A stretch of 64,000 bases of DNA, from NCBI GenBank assembly GCA_020205615.1, contig CM035164.1, forward strand, positions 119,351,363 to 119,415,362, given 5' to 3'. Source of the DNA: Panax quinquefolius (Eukaryota > Streptophyta > Magnoliopsida > Apiales > Araliaceae). The notes beneath the pieces were generated by a model. The model saw only the letters and a list, made by a program, of their open reading frames with translations, did no database searches and had not been told where the DNA came from. The translations under genes and the position numbers were made by a program. Positions 1 through 11,934 of the stretch are shown piece after piece (positions within the stretch are counted from its first letter, which is position 1; every line of letters begins with the position of its first letter).

Positions 1-280
1 AGCATTGATTCACAGTACATAACAATTAGAATTTTGGTCTCGATATTGGGAGCTCTGTATTTAGGCCAACTGAATGATATTATGTGTATTCTGATCAGCT
101 GGGATGTGGGTATTTAATACGTGAATGGTGACCCATTTGGATACCCAAGATCCTACAATATATATATAGGGATTCAATCCATGGCAACCGGTTGTCATGG
201 ACAATGTTATAACAACCCACTTTCGGACCGTTGATCAACTTATTGGAAGGCTTAGATTGAAAGGTAAAATATACTCAACC
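1..280. other. left-edge DNA without recognisable gene
   Basis: No coding region, repeat pair or RNA gene is recognised here. It is ordinary AT-rich plant DNA with a short TATA run near 160-170. It probably forms the left flank of the Mutator-like element that follows, but I cannot locate the exact boundary or a target duplication. Confidence 0.4.
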
Positions 281-550
281 GCTATAACATGTTGTGCCCG
301 AAAAACATGTTGTAGTGGCTTTTATTTTAATATAAGGGCCCCACATGGTCAACAGGTTGTCAGTTTGGTTAAACAAAATGGATTTTTAATATTAAAAACA
401 CCAGCCGCTACTTGTTGTAGCGGTTGTGCCTTTTTTTTAAGCATTTCCCCCATTAATAGTCATGACTCAGCACATTGTGTAAACTTAAAAAAAATATAAA
501 ATATTCTCGGCCACTACAAGCTGTTCCGGCTGTTAATTAAAAAATAAAAG

Positions 551-789
551 AAAACCCAGCCGCTACAAGCTGTGCTGGCTTGGAATAAAAAAGTAAAAAA
601 AAATTCTTTTGGCCCTTAAAAGCACGCTGACGTGACTCAGATGAATTATTTCCAAAAATTTGCACCTCACCAGATTCGAACTCACAACCTCCCGTTTCTA
701 ACCCTCGTCATATGACCACCCGAGTACCACGGGCCTAGCTGTTAATTTTTCTCAAGGATTGGTCTTTATAGTAAAACATTACATTTCCA

Positions 790-795
<6 letters not shown>
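551..795 (+). repeat. left terminal inverted repeat of the MULE
   Basis: The reverse complement of this stretch aligns over about 190-240 bases with 4665-4905. Shared landmarks in the right-arm sense are GAAATGTAATGTTTTA, AATCCTTG, AGCTAGGCCC, CGGGAGGTTG and GTGCTTTTAA, in that order. The two arms have drifted but remain collinear. Inside the arm, at about 670-735, is a sequence that looks tRNA-derived (see findings). Confidence 0.75.

Positions 796-848
<53 letters not shown>
793..848. repeat. (TA)n microsatellite
   Basis: An uninterrupted TA dinucleotide run of about 28 units lies directly inside the left MULE arm. A shorter TA run lies at the matching place inside the right arm, at about 4657-4668. 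Confidence 0.95.
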
Positions 849-853
<5 letters not shown>

Positions 854-859
854 TAAGTT

Positions 860-1409
860 TAATATTATTATTCAACAATTCTTATTCTTATTCTTATTCT
901 TATTATTATTCTATTATTATTATTATATTAAGTTTCGATGATAGAAATGAATGTCTTATCCTATTTATGAAAGTTGTAGTAAATTGGTATAGTGGAATTT
1001 AAATGATGGAAGATTATAATAATTTACTTTATTAATCTTAATATTTATTTTTATATTAATATTAATAATTAAGCCATGTTCCTTTATGAACTTTGTCCAT
1101 TGAATATTATCAATTAAATTTTTCCTAAGATCCGAGTTTGAAAATATATCAAGTTCAATTAGTTTAATAAGTAATGATGATAATTTTTCGAGGACATTTT
1201 CAGAAATTATTTTACTTCTTTCAATTTATAAAAGTAGTTAGTATTTTATATTTTATTTTGAAAATATTTTATATGCTTAAAAGTTCAAGATATTATTATA
1301 ATAATAATAATTATTATTATAATTATTATTATTCTATTATTATTATTATTATTATTTATAATTTAATACTCATTGAAACAGTTAAGTATCTTTGAAGAAA
1401 AAAGGGGCA

Positions 1410-1460
<51 letters not shown>
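860..1460. repeat. AT-rich stretch with (TTA)n/(AAT)n microsatellites
   Basis: Trinucleotide runs occur at about 860-935, 1288-1350 and 1410-1455. No coding region is supported; open frames here translate to low-complexity Ile/Tyr/Asn tracts. Confidence 0.85.
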
Positions 1461-1461
<1 letters not shown>

Positions 1462-1708
1462 ATATAAAAAAATATTAAAAAAAACTACTGCATAACATTA
1501 ACGTGAATAGTACAAATTACATGTTCATTTTTCATTTGTAAAAAAAATAGAGCATAAATAATACAATCGGCGCCTATTTTTTTTGCTCAGGAATCCCTAG
1601 CACTCGATAGTGATTTCATTTATTGTGGTTAGTTTCAAAGCCGTAAATTGCACATTTTCGATGAGGCTTAGAAGGAATGATTTTCTCGAGTGCACTCTTT
1701 AATCTAGA

Positions 1709-3921
1709 TTATTTTTTGCGGCCCTTTGACTGAGAAATAATAGGCGGCAAAACTTTTCTTCTACTTCCACCTCTTCATCTTCATCGTCATTATCATATCC
1801 CATATCATGATTTGCATCTCCAACCGTGCAATCAATGTCATCATCTTCCAGTTCAGTAGTATTTTCATCTGGATCATACTAATCAACCAACGTTTTTCCT
1901 CGTGCTTTCATTTTAAGAACAGTTTTGTAACCTCAAACTGAACAAGCCGCTTTGTTCGCTAACTCCTGGTAATCACTCATCAAATGATATATTATAGCGC
2001 ATTGCTTGATCTTGTTCGAAGTAAGCATCTGTGGTGTTAAAGAGTAATTCTTCACCATTACGTTTGTTCGTGTCTCTTGTCCATCGATGAAGAATCATGT
2101 CGCTCGGTATTTGTGAAATACTCTTTGCTATGAAATATCTCCAGATGTGCCTGCATAATTCACCAGAATGAGAAAACATTTGGCAATTACATGTTATCGA
2201 TCCCAGCTGACGATTGTTGACAATTTCTTTATATCGTCCACCACTTTCAATTCATGAATCTGCATTATACACTGCATAAACCTTAGTATCAGTGACACAC
2301 AATTCACTAATTTTATAAATATTGTATTTCATGGAATCGACGAATTGACGTTGAAAACGTCTAAATATCTCTTTTGTGTACACTTGTGCAGCATGAACTT
2401 CTAAAGATGAACCGAGTACCATAATCCTTTTAAGATATTTTGTTATGTAGTCGGCCTTCCTCTCTTTGATAAATTATTTTTCTATAGCCTTCTGACTCTA
2501 CAGTACAAATTCTTTCATACATGTTGATGCATTAATGTACTCATCAAAAAAACTATTCATGCTCTCGCTTCTTCCGGTGGTAGTCATTCTCGCTGCAAAA
2601 TATCTCTTTGTATATACTGGAAATCCATTTATGTCGTACATCATACAAACTTCCAAGCCATTCATTGGTATATATACAATTCATAGGAACTTATCAGAAT
2701 ATGCTAACGCTTTTCAAATTCCCCGATAGACAATGAATTATACACACAGGTGTTAAAATCATTTTTGAATGATGGGTGCTCAGAATAAACATGATGCAAT
2801 TTTTTAGTTAATTTATTGTTAATATGCCAAGAACACAATAAATGATAACTAGAAAGAAGTACCGTAGCAATATCATTACTCATGGCTCTGTCTTAATCAG
2901 TGATGATGGTTATAGGTGCCTTATAGTTCATGGCTTCAAGCCATGTCTCTAATACCCAAATGAAAGTGTCCTCTGTCTCGTCTCTTAACAATGCATATCC
3001 AAATAATATAGACTGATAATGGTGGTTGACCCCGAAAAATTGAACAAACAGCATGTCATACTTATTTGTTCGGTATGTACTATCAAATGTCACAACATCT
3101 CCGAACCGTTGATACATTAACCTTGATCGGGCGTCAACCCACAAAATACAAGCTATGTGATTGTTTTCACCGAGTTTCACTTGGGAAAAAAATTTACTTG
3201 CACTTTCGGATGCAAGTTTTTTTCATATAATTAACAGCAACTTGTGCATCATTTTCATCTATAGAATCACACCTTAAATCTCGCACCACATTCTGAACAT
3301 TTACATTAGAGAAAGGAACATTTTGCAATCCACCACCCATTGTGCTCAAAACATTCATCATCTTACTATGATCAATCCCAGACTTATTTAAAGTGTCAAT
3401 TAATTTTCGTGCAAAAGGAGTAATATTTCTATGTCTCAATCAAATCTACTTTGGTAGGGGTCATTAAGTGATGATTGCGCTCTAATTCAACAGTAGAAAT
3501 ACGTCAATTGTCTTCTTTTTTTATTGTGGACAACATATAGTCTAGCTTTGCACAACGTGCGTCCTATAGAGTCTCTTTATCAAGTTATTTTATTACTACC
3601 ATCTTCATCAACAGGTAAACTCTTGCCAACAATTGGTGTACCGGCTTTTTTACATACATACATCCTAGATCTTACATCATTTATATTAGCATGTTTATGA
3701 CTAGTTGCAATTCTAATCTCAAATCCATTTTTACGAGCATATGATCTATAAAAATTTTCAACCTCTTCCAGCTTACAAAATAATTGACCAACGTACGGAA
3801 CAATTTCAGATTTACTACTTTCAACTTCACTTACAAACTCAGTAGTATTTTCACAATTTAAACTTGTAACAGAATTTGAAAAAGTAGATAAAAATATTTT
3901 CTTATGGATATTATATGACAT
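1709..3921 (-). pseudogene. FAR1/FHY3-like MULE transposase, broken
   Basis: The relic reads on the minus strand from ATG at 3921 to TAA at 1709-1711 and has several frameshifts and stops. Domains in order: a FAR1 DNA-binding domain (about 3810-3640; PYVGQLF, then FYRSYARKNGFEIR, then a YVCKKAG-type Cys motif; its HNHHL-like end is at about 3490); a linker with MGGGLQNVPF (3350-3310); a MULE transposase core (3180-2890; VVTFDSTYRTNKYDM and GYALLRDETEDTF, then VLETW); and a SWIM zinc-finger region (about 2185-2090; MFSHSGELCRHI, then ILHRWTRD). The C-terminus ends in an SKGRKK-type tail, as in FAR1 family proteins. FAR1-family genes derive from such transposases, so a host FRS gene is the alternative; the flanking long inverted repeats favour a transposon. 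The reading frame is clearly not functional. Confidence 0.85.
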
Positions 3922-4160
3922 TTTAAAAAACTTACTTATGAATAATAATGAAGAATTGCTGGATCAGAACAACGGCCGGAGATGAACTTGGGAAATGAAA
4001 GTGGGCAACCAGATCAAACAAATTCTGAGTAGATGTGAAAAGTGAAATTAATATCCGAGAGAATAAATCAAACTGAAGGAGATGTGGGAAAGGAAGGATA
4101 TGAAGATAACTTGAGAAAATAGCAAGCTGCAAGAGAATATTAAAAGGGTAGAAAGACCAA

Positions 4161-4601
4161 CCGCTACAAGTTGTAGCAGCTAATGCTCATGAAGTCAAAC
4201 TTATTTACTTTTCTCATTCCCCATGTCAACTTTTTCCATTCCCATAGTGTACATGATATCCTTTTGTACTTATGTTTGACCACGTTGGCATACAAAAAGT
4301 TCATCCTTTTCTATCTCTCAAGGATATATAATAAAATAATTAGTATAATATTAAAATAAAATAAAAAATTATAAGCCGCTACAATATGTAGCGGTTTTAT
4401 TCACTACTGTATAATAAAATATTAATAATAATAATAAAAAAATAATAATAATAAAATAATAATAATAATAATAAAAAAAATTATATTAAAATTATAAGTT
4501 GCTACAATATGTAGCGGTTTGGTTCCATTTAATAAAATAATAATAATAAAATAACAATAATAAAATAATATTAAAATTATAAGGCGCTACAATATGTAGT
4601 T
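4161..4601. repeat. array of CCGCTACA palindromes, right subterminal region
   Basis: Four imperfect palindromes (4161-4181, 4376-4395, 4499-4518, 4583-4601) have arms CCGCTACA and TGTAGCGG around a 3-4 base centre. They are separated by (AAT)n-rich spacers. The last three share the centre ATA; the first has AGT. More copies occur outside this interval on both sides of the element. Confidence 0.85.
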
Positions 4602-4664
4602 GTTTGTTCCGAATAATAAAATAATAATAATAATAGAATAATAATAATAAAATAATATATATAT

Positions 4665-4905
4665 ATAGGGAAATGTAATGTTTTAATATAAAGACTAATC
4701 CTTGGGAGAAGTTAATAGCTAGGCCCATGGTGTTCGGTGGTTATATGAAGAGGGTTTGAAGCGGGAGGTTGCAGGTTTGAATTTGGCTAGGACCAAGTTT
4801 TTTGAAATAACTCTGTTCCCCATGTCAGTGTGCTTTTAAAGGCCAAGTGAATTTTTTTTATTTTTTTATTGTAAGTCGGTACAGCTTGTTGCGGCCGGGC
4901 GAATT
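4665..4905 (-). repeat. right terminal inverted repeat of the MULE
   Basis: This is the inverted partner of 551-795. It contains the same order of blocks and the same tRNA-like stretch (about 4715-4790). It ends outward in a CCGCTACA-type palindrome at about 4875-4895. Confidence 0.75.
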
Positions 4906-4917
4906 TTTGTTTTTTTA

Positions 4918-4918
4918 C

Positions 4919-4974
<56 letters not shown>

Positions 4975-5033
4975 ATATTATAATATTATTATTATTATTA
5001 TTTTCTAAATTAGCTACAACTGTAGATGGCTTC

Positions 5034-5080
<47 letters not shown>

Positions 5081-5175
5081 ATCATTATTATTATTATTAT
5101 TTATAATTTGTATACTCACTTTATGTTGAAAAAGTTAAATATCTTTTAAGAATATAAAGGGCAATTATTATTAAT

Positions 5176-5208
<33 letters not shown>

Positions 5209-5310
5209 TATTATTATTATTAAATATTAATGTAAATAAAATAATTATTATCATTATTAATATTAATTTATTATTATTATTATTATTATATAATAATAAT
5301 AATATTATAT
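4918..5310. repeat. (ATT)n/(AAT)n microsatellite cluster
   Basis: Long TTA/ATT runs lie at 4918-4999 and 5036-5100, and AAT runs at 5178-5300. They are interrupted once by a degraded GCTACA-type palindrome near 5011-5031. No gene is present. Confidence 0.9.
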
Positions 5311-5500
5311 CTTATAAGCTAACTGGTCCAACCGCTACTACCTGTAGCGACTTTAACCCTGCCACCCAACCTCGGGAAGGAACACATGCAAGGGAAAGCA
5401 CACATAGGAAAACTAAAAAGCTTACATTGGAAAACTAAAAAGCTGAGTTCGAATCTGACATTGAGTTTAAATTTTGTAAGAGAGAAAGAGCTTGTAGCGT

Positions 5501-5540
5501 GCTGGTGCTGGTGCTGGTGCTGGTGCTGGTGCTGGTGCTG
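5501..5540. repeat. (GCTGGT)n hexanucleotide microsatellite
   Basis: About six and a half tandem copies of GCTGGT lie here, unusually GC-rich for this AT-rich surrounding. No open frame of interest runs through it. Confidence 0.9.
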
Positions 5541-6200
5541 AAGCTTATTTAACCATCTAGTAGGAAAGGATGAGTATTTCTAAAGTTCAGTAGGCAAATA
5601 TTAACCGGCATATAGATTTCTAATAGCATAAGAGAGAGTACTTCGGGAGAGAGAGGAGCTAATTGGGATTATAAGTTGATGTGGCTGGGTTACACTCACC
5701 CATTTTTAAGACACACAATTATTTGTAAGATATTGTTATTGGTATTTAATATTGTTATTAATATTATTGTTATTATTTTTATTATTGGCATTGTTATTAA
5801 TATTATAATTGTTTTTAGTATTGGTATTATTTTTAATAGTTTAGCCCTTTTAAAAAATAGTTTTTATTTTCAGTTTTCCAAAAATGTAGCGGTTTGGTTA
5901 CTGAAAATAGTTTTTTGCCTTTCCAAAAAAGGAAACAGAAAAGCTGATTGATGACTTTATTTTCCAAATTCAAATATGAGACTACCTGGACATAAATTAT
6001 TTTTGTCTCCATGCAAGTACATGTAAACACTAGCTACCTACTTGTCATGCATGTGACCTTTTTTTGTTACTATTGTTGGAAATGAATTTGACAAAATAAA
6101 TATTAATAAAACATTTTAAGGCTTAATTTAATGTTCGAACCCACACGCGTGCACCGTCCGATCGGTCGGGTCGTAATATATATATTTTTTAGATAAAATT
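5541..6200. other. intergenic DNA, no gene recognised
   Basis: This stretch is AT-rich. An isolated half palindrome (TGTAGCGG) lies near 5885, suggesting scattered debris of the MULE family to the left. I see nothing coding. Confidence 0.5.
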
Positions 6201-6589
6201 TATTTAATATTTTTTATCATGATACTACGTCGTTTTGACGAACCAACGGTAAGATTTTTTCTCGTTCCGTTCTCTGCCTTCCCAGTATTTTCTTCATGCA
6301 TCATTACTATTCATTCCTTCCAGTTCAGTACATAACATAGAATTTGCGTTCGAAGTATTCTTAATTTTGAAGTGTTTCTAATTAAGAATTTGAAATCCGT
6401 TTTATTTTGGGAAGTAATTATTCAATTAATCCTTTAGCAGTGAGGGAATAAATTTGCTTTAAGAATACTTTGTGAATTCAAAGGACTCGAATTTATCTGT
6501 TTTTATATTTCAAAAAAAATCCGACTTCATTTTTCAAGTAATTATAATACTTTTCATTTTATAATTACATTACATTTTGCTTAACTTTG

Positions 6590-6631
<42 letters not shown>

Positions 6632-6944
6632 TAATGCTATATATTATAGGATTACAACTGTTTTACTACTTAAGAAATTAATGACTAACTTGCAGTAGTA
6701 TGAAAATAAAAATAAAAATATTAAACTGATTATCTAGTTCAATCATCCGTATGGTTACACAATTATTACACTGATTATTATTATTATTATATAGTCTCTC
6801 TCTTTTGTTACACACGCACATATTACATTATTGCTATTATATCATATATTATTATTATTAATTTTATTATCATTATTATCACTCAAATTATATGTCTAAA
6901 TGTTAATATTAATAATACGCCAATGTTGTATTTTTAGGTAAAAG
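6201..6944 (+). promoter_or_regulatory. probable 5' leader and leader intron of the PMD gene
   Basis: The PMD start codon at 6945 is preceded at once by a pyrimidine tract and TTTTTAG (6931-6936), a good 3' splice site. The 5' untranslated region is therefore probably spliced, with its first exon somewhere near 6240-6360 by inference. A (TA)n run sits inside the inferred intron at 6591-6628. No clear TATA box can be assigned because TA-rich sequence is everywhere. Confidence 0.35.
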
Positions 6945-7172
6945 ATGGATAGTTGAAATTATGGGCCAATTGAACCAAGTGTTCTCTATGATCAACAAAA
7001 TCATGTCTCAGATGACATATATCAAGAGAAAGATATGGGAAAACTAGGCTCGAGTCAATATACTGAACAGAAATATAATCAGTGGAATTTGACAAAAGAA
7101 CAAAAAAAAAATTTAGATAAATGTGGGTTTAGGGTTTTTAGTTTTCGAAATGTTATACACCAAACTGACCTT
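6945..7172 (+). pseudogene. PMD (plant mobile domain, MAIN/PP7-long-form-like) gene, segment 1 of 3
   Basis: The first coding segment starts at ATG 6945. Its fourth codon is TGA, then the frame stays open to 7172. The N-terminus (NYGPIEPSVLYDQQ) and the motif LTKEQKKNLDKCGFR resemble the start of proteins annotated as serine/threonine phosphatase 7 long-form homologues, which carry the aminotransferase-like plant mobile domain. The segment ends in ACCTT, exactly at the left edge of a solo LTR. The same five bases recur at 13420-13424, and the frame resumes at 13425 without loss. PMD genes occur as host genes (MAIN family, silencing and meristem roles) and as cargo of transposons; which applies here cannot be told. 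The TGA at codon 4 and later stops make it a pseudogene in this sequence. Confidence 0.85.
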
Positions 7173-8540
7173 TGTAAGGCCCCAAATTTTATGAAATAAA
7201 AATATTCAATTTTTCTTATAATTATTATTCAGTAAATGGTTAAATTGATAAAAGTTAAAGTTAAAGGGTGATATATATAATTTTTTTCAAAATAAGCAAG
7301 TGGTTATAAAATATTCATTATTGTAGGGAATATTCGTTTGGTGGGTGGGATATTCTTTACGTAGGGGAATATTAAATGCAATGCGGTAGCGATCATTTGT
7401 GGGCCCATAATGAGAATAAGCATCGGATGAAGAAAGCGACAAAGGGAGTTTTTATAAATAATGACGTAATTATTACCGTTAACATTGTTGGAATACCCAT
7501 TGGGTAAAGTAAAGTAATATCGCGTTGTTGCGAGAAAGCATTGCAGTATTGCATGATATTTTTGAATTATTGACTCTTACGTAAGAAGGCACTACTCAAT
7601 AATTATTACTGATAATTCTTCATTCAATATTTTATTTTATTGATTCAATAATTCACGATTGATATTTTATATTCTTTGTTATTTTAATAAATTGTCATTA
7701 CACGGTATTTTTCATTATCGGAGCAATAATTCATATTATCTAAATAATATTATTGGATAATATTATTGGCAATGTCTAGAAAGTTCTGTCTAAGGAGAGG
7801 TTTGGTCACCTAATTGTGCACCAGTAAGGAGAGATCTTTATTGGAAAGCCCTCTTTCTTGAAGGCGCTTGGTTGTCATTATTGTGATTACGTAATATTAT
7901 TTGTGAATAATTAATTATTGATTAATATGATAAGGAAAATATTCATTTTATGTGGATATAGATGGAGAAAATTTTTAAAGTGACAATTGTTGAAAATTAA
8001 TATTTTATCTTTTTCGATAAAATAATTCATTTAAATATATTATTTTAATAATATATTAACTGGTGATATTTTATAATGAATATGCGATATGTGAGTATAT
8101 TAGGAGGAAGAGTATTTTGTGGCATTAAATGATTAACACATGTTTTTGTGTGTCGGTGGACCCCATTTCTTGGATTGAAATTTGATTATAGCTTTATAAA
8201 AAATCATAGTTTATGGATTTCGGTCAATTTCTGTTTGGAATTTGGAAAAACTTTCTTCTGTAAAGTTGTAGAGAATTAAATTTCTTATAAAAAGTCGCGA
8301 GATTCAAATTTTCTGACAAAATGGCTATTTATTATGAATTATTGAAGTTCTGAAGCTCCGAAATAGTTAATTTTTGAAGTTTAATTATGTTAAATAAGAA
8401 AAACGTTTTTTAAAAGTTTTGTGAGGTGGGCTACTTGTGTTGAATGCTGAATTTAGTTGATAAAAAGTGTGCGTAAGAATTTAATAAATATATATTAATA
8501 TTTTATTAAATTTTCTACTTTGGTGTTCTAAGCATTTTCC

Positions 8541-8549
8541 TATAAATAG
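8541..8549 (+). promoter_or_regulatory. LTR TATA box
   Basis: TATAAATAG lies about 1.37 kb from the LTR start. The same box is found at the equivalent place in the other family A LTRs (minus strand, 15486-15495 and 22946-22955; degraded at about 62414-62423). Transcription would start shortly after it, which puts the hairpin arrays inside the transcript leader. Confidence 0.6.
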
Positions 8550-9549
8550 GGTCTTGGGTTAGAATTGAAAATCATACCGTAAGCTCAAGTTTTTCTCTCT
8601 ATATTATCGAGCATATTCTTGTGAGTATTTTGAGTATACTTTGAGTATTGCTATACGGTGCAAGTGCAGTTAGATTCGTTATATCAAGCATTCCAATCTT
8701 CGCTTCTTTTGAGGTAAGGGATAGTAAGAGATTTTTAAGGGTGATTATGTTTTTCAGTTTTGTATTTTTCCGCACCTTCAAAAATTCTGAAAAAATTTGA
8801 AATGATATTTTGATGAGTTTTGTAGATTGTGTCCAAAAATGGCAATTTTTGGATGTATAGATTAGGAGTTATGGATTTTATGAGAAAAAACTATTTTAAA
8901 AGTAACCGCTTATAACTCCTTGTGGTTAACTCCAAAATTGATGAAATTTTTATTGGGAGTACATCTATATAATATCAGTATACCGTATTAATTTTGAAAT
9001 TTTTGGACAAAAGTACAATTTATGATAAATGTCTAACTATTTGGTAGTTTTGGCCATATGGAAAATAGTAAATGAATTTTAAAAATTCTGAGAAAAATAT
9101 ATATTCAATATGGGACTATATTCTTCTAAATACCAGAAAATAAATATTTTTGGAACAGATTTGGTATTTTTCATGAAAATTTTCTAGTTATGAGTAAATG
9201 AATTAAATATGTTATGTGAAGTAAGAAAATTGGAAAATATGATTTATTGGCTTGAGAATCATATATGAGGTATATGCTGATTTTATGAGGATTTTGGTTA
9301 ATGATGATGAAATCTTATGAGGTTGACATTTTAGATGATTAAATGCATTAATTATTAAAGTGTAAATAATTGGATTTAATTATTTATAAGTTTAAAAATG
9401 ATTAAAATATTATTATAATATTAATAATATTAGATTATGAGATTTCTAAGTGATTTATAACATTTGGATTAAGGTGTTATAAATATTGATATGAATTTTA
9501 TTATGAAACTTTATCTTTTTCGTGGTCGAGTTTCTTATGACGATTATCT

Positions 9550-11750
9550 TATGACGCCCCAAAATAGGTATACATCACCCATTACGAGTTGTCAATACAT
9601 GAGTACGAAACAACTACAACTTTATTATTACAACAAGAAAGCTGTGAGTTTAAATACAAATATTATCTTCTGAACAATATCTATACTCAAATAAATCCTC
9701 ATCACATTTATTGATACATTATTTTACAAAAATGGTGAGGATCGCTAAATGACTCTCTCTAGAACCTTCATTCCATTTTCCCAGAGCTCGCACTCGCTAT
9801 ATTTCGCCCTCCCGAGAAAAATGGAACAAAAAAGAAAAGGGTGAGCTCAACTAGCTTTCGATAAAAAGAATATTATGACTAAGATAATATACAACAAATT
9901 ACCGTTAGTCTTCAACAGGGAAAAATCTAATAGAATACAATAGACAACAAATTTTAAATCAATATTCGTGTTGAAATAATAATTCATTAGAAGAGTTAAG
10001 TAGAGAATGCAAACTACTATCTTCTATGTATGAATTTAAAAGTTCATCATCTATCTTTTATCCCTGTAACATCAATCAATATACATACGGAATCAAATAT
10101 TCATCTTTGCACTACACGTGCCAAAGATATTCATCGATTGGTCATGTTCATCTAAACACTGTTCATCTTTGCACTACTACCAAAGATATTCTTCAGAAAT
10201 CATTCATCTTTGCACTACAAAGCCAAAGATATTCAATAATATCATCATTTAAGACCGAGGATGATGAAAAATTTTTTTAAAAAGCGAATCCAAAGTGAAA
10301 CAAAATGACAAGGATTAAGGATTAAGGATTCGTACTTTATTTTATCCATGTTCAAAATACCTCAAAATGATCATAGTGGTGTAAAATTCAAGAATGATCA
10401 AAACATGGATACAATCAAAGCTAGTATCCGAATAGATATTTTGGACAAAAAGAAGAAATTTATATTTTGATTGAATAATAGTCAGATATCGTGAATAGTG
10501 CCGCATACGTGAATAGTAACTCAGACACCAAAAGATAGAAATTCCACAAAAACATCTTCACGCTTCATGAATAGTACTCGTGAATAGTAACTCGTGAATA
10601 GTAACTCATGAATAGTAACTCGTGAATAGCCCTTTCATCAGAAAATTCATATCTCGCGCATTTTTATAAGAAATTCAATTCTCTACAACTTTGCAGAAGA
10701 AAGTTTTTCCAAATTCCAAATAGAAATTGACCGAAATCCACAAACGGACGATTTTACAGGCTATAATCAAATTTCAGTCAATAAATGGGGTCCAATTGAC
10801 ATGTTTAACATGTTTTAAACATTTATTGCAACAAAAATACTCCTCCTCCTCGTATACTCATATATCCCACATTCGTTGTAAAAATATCACCATTATTATA
10901 TTATTAAAATATAATAATATATTTAAATGAATTATTTTATCGAAAAAGATAAAATTTCAATTTTCAACAATTGTCACAATAAAAATTTTCTCCATCTATA
11001 TCCACATAAAATCAATATTTTTCTCATCATATGAATCAATAATTAATTATTCACAAATAATATTACGAATCACAATATTGACAACCGAGGCGGTTCAGAG
11101 AAGAGGGCTTTCAATAAGAATTTCTTCTTCTTGGCGCGCGCAATTAGGTGACCAAACCTCTCCTTAGGCAGAACTTTCTAGACATTGCCAATAATGTTAT
11201 CTAATAATATTATTCAGGATAATATAAATTATTGCTTCGATAATAAAAAAATTGTGTAATGACAATTATTGAAACAACAAAGAATATAAAATATCAACGC
11301 AAAGAATTATTAACTCAATAAAATCTTTTAAGCAGTAATTATCTGTAACCATTATTGAGTAGTGCCTTCTTACGTAAGAATCAATAATTGGTGTAATACT
11401 GGTAATCTTACGTGTTTTAACCAAAAGAGTATTTTAATAGTATTAACGGTAACAACTACGTCGTTATTTTTAAACAACTTATATTTGTGTTTTCTTCATC
11501 CAATCGCTTTCAGTTATGGGGCCCCACAATATCGCTGCCGTCGCATGCGAATATTCCAGACGATGCATTGAATATTCCACGACCAAACGAATATTCCAAA
11601 CAACAATGAATATTTTATAACCACTTGCTTATTTTGAAATATTTGCGTATTTTACCCCTAACTATCCACATTAATCACATCAACCCTTACTATTTCAAAA
11701 TAATAAATAGAGAAAATTAAATTTCATTAATAATAAGTTAGGGTCTTACA
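9550..11750 (-). mobile_element. solo LTR, family A, nested inside the 7173-13419 LTR
   Basis: It reads on the minus strand from TGTAAGACCC (11750) to GGGGCGTCATA (9550), and all main blocks of the family A LTR are collinear. It lacks internal genes. Flanks are TATCT (left) and TATAC (right), an imperfect target duplication. The host sequence on either side continues the LTR of 7173-13419. It carries its own GTGAATAGT array (10493-10630) and three CATCTTTGCACTAC hairpin units (10100-10235). Confidence 0.8.
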
Positions 11751-11934
11751 TATACGGTACTATGTACGAATACGGGGTACTATTCACGACAAATTGGTTT
11801 CTTCTCTGACCAAATTTTCGTTGATTTATGAATCTTACTCTTGAAATTAAAACCATGTTTTGATTATATTGTTTTTATATAACATTCTTATAACCCTAAT
11901 GATGATATTTCTCTTTGACTTGAGTGTAAAGATG

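Larger units (their letters stand above)
285..5350 (-). mobile_element. decayed Mutator-like element (MULE) with FAR1-type transposase, approximate limits
   Basis: A FAR1-type transposase relic on the minus strand (1709-3921) is bracketed by long inverted arms that match in reverse complement (about 551-795 and 4665-4905). Outside and inside these arms lie palindromes of the form CCGCTACA...TGTAGCGG, at about 405-423, 509-531, 559-580, 4161-4181, 4376-4395, 4499-4518, 4583-4601, 4875-4895 and 5331-5350. The palindromes make the ends ambiguous, so the limits given are where the palindrome-bearing zone begins and ends. I could not find a 9-base target duplication. The combination of long terminal inverted repeats and this transposase family is typical of Mutator elements. 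Confidence 0.6.

Noticed and set aside
197..499. 100-codon open frame at the left edge
   Set aside because: It runs through the CCGCTACA palindrome region and has no protein-like pattern; Cys-rich reading comes from the repeated TGTTGTAG motif.
670..735. Functional tRNA gene in the MULE arms
   Set aside because: A full cloverleaf with acceptor stem cannot be drawn; only box-like parts are present, so it is listed as a finding and not as a tRNA gene.
759..941. Open frames through TA and TTA runs (also near 49600, 53300-53560, 54300-54650)
   Set aside because: They encode only Ile-Tyr or Tyr-Asn repeats from microsatellites.
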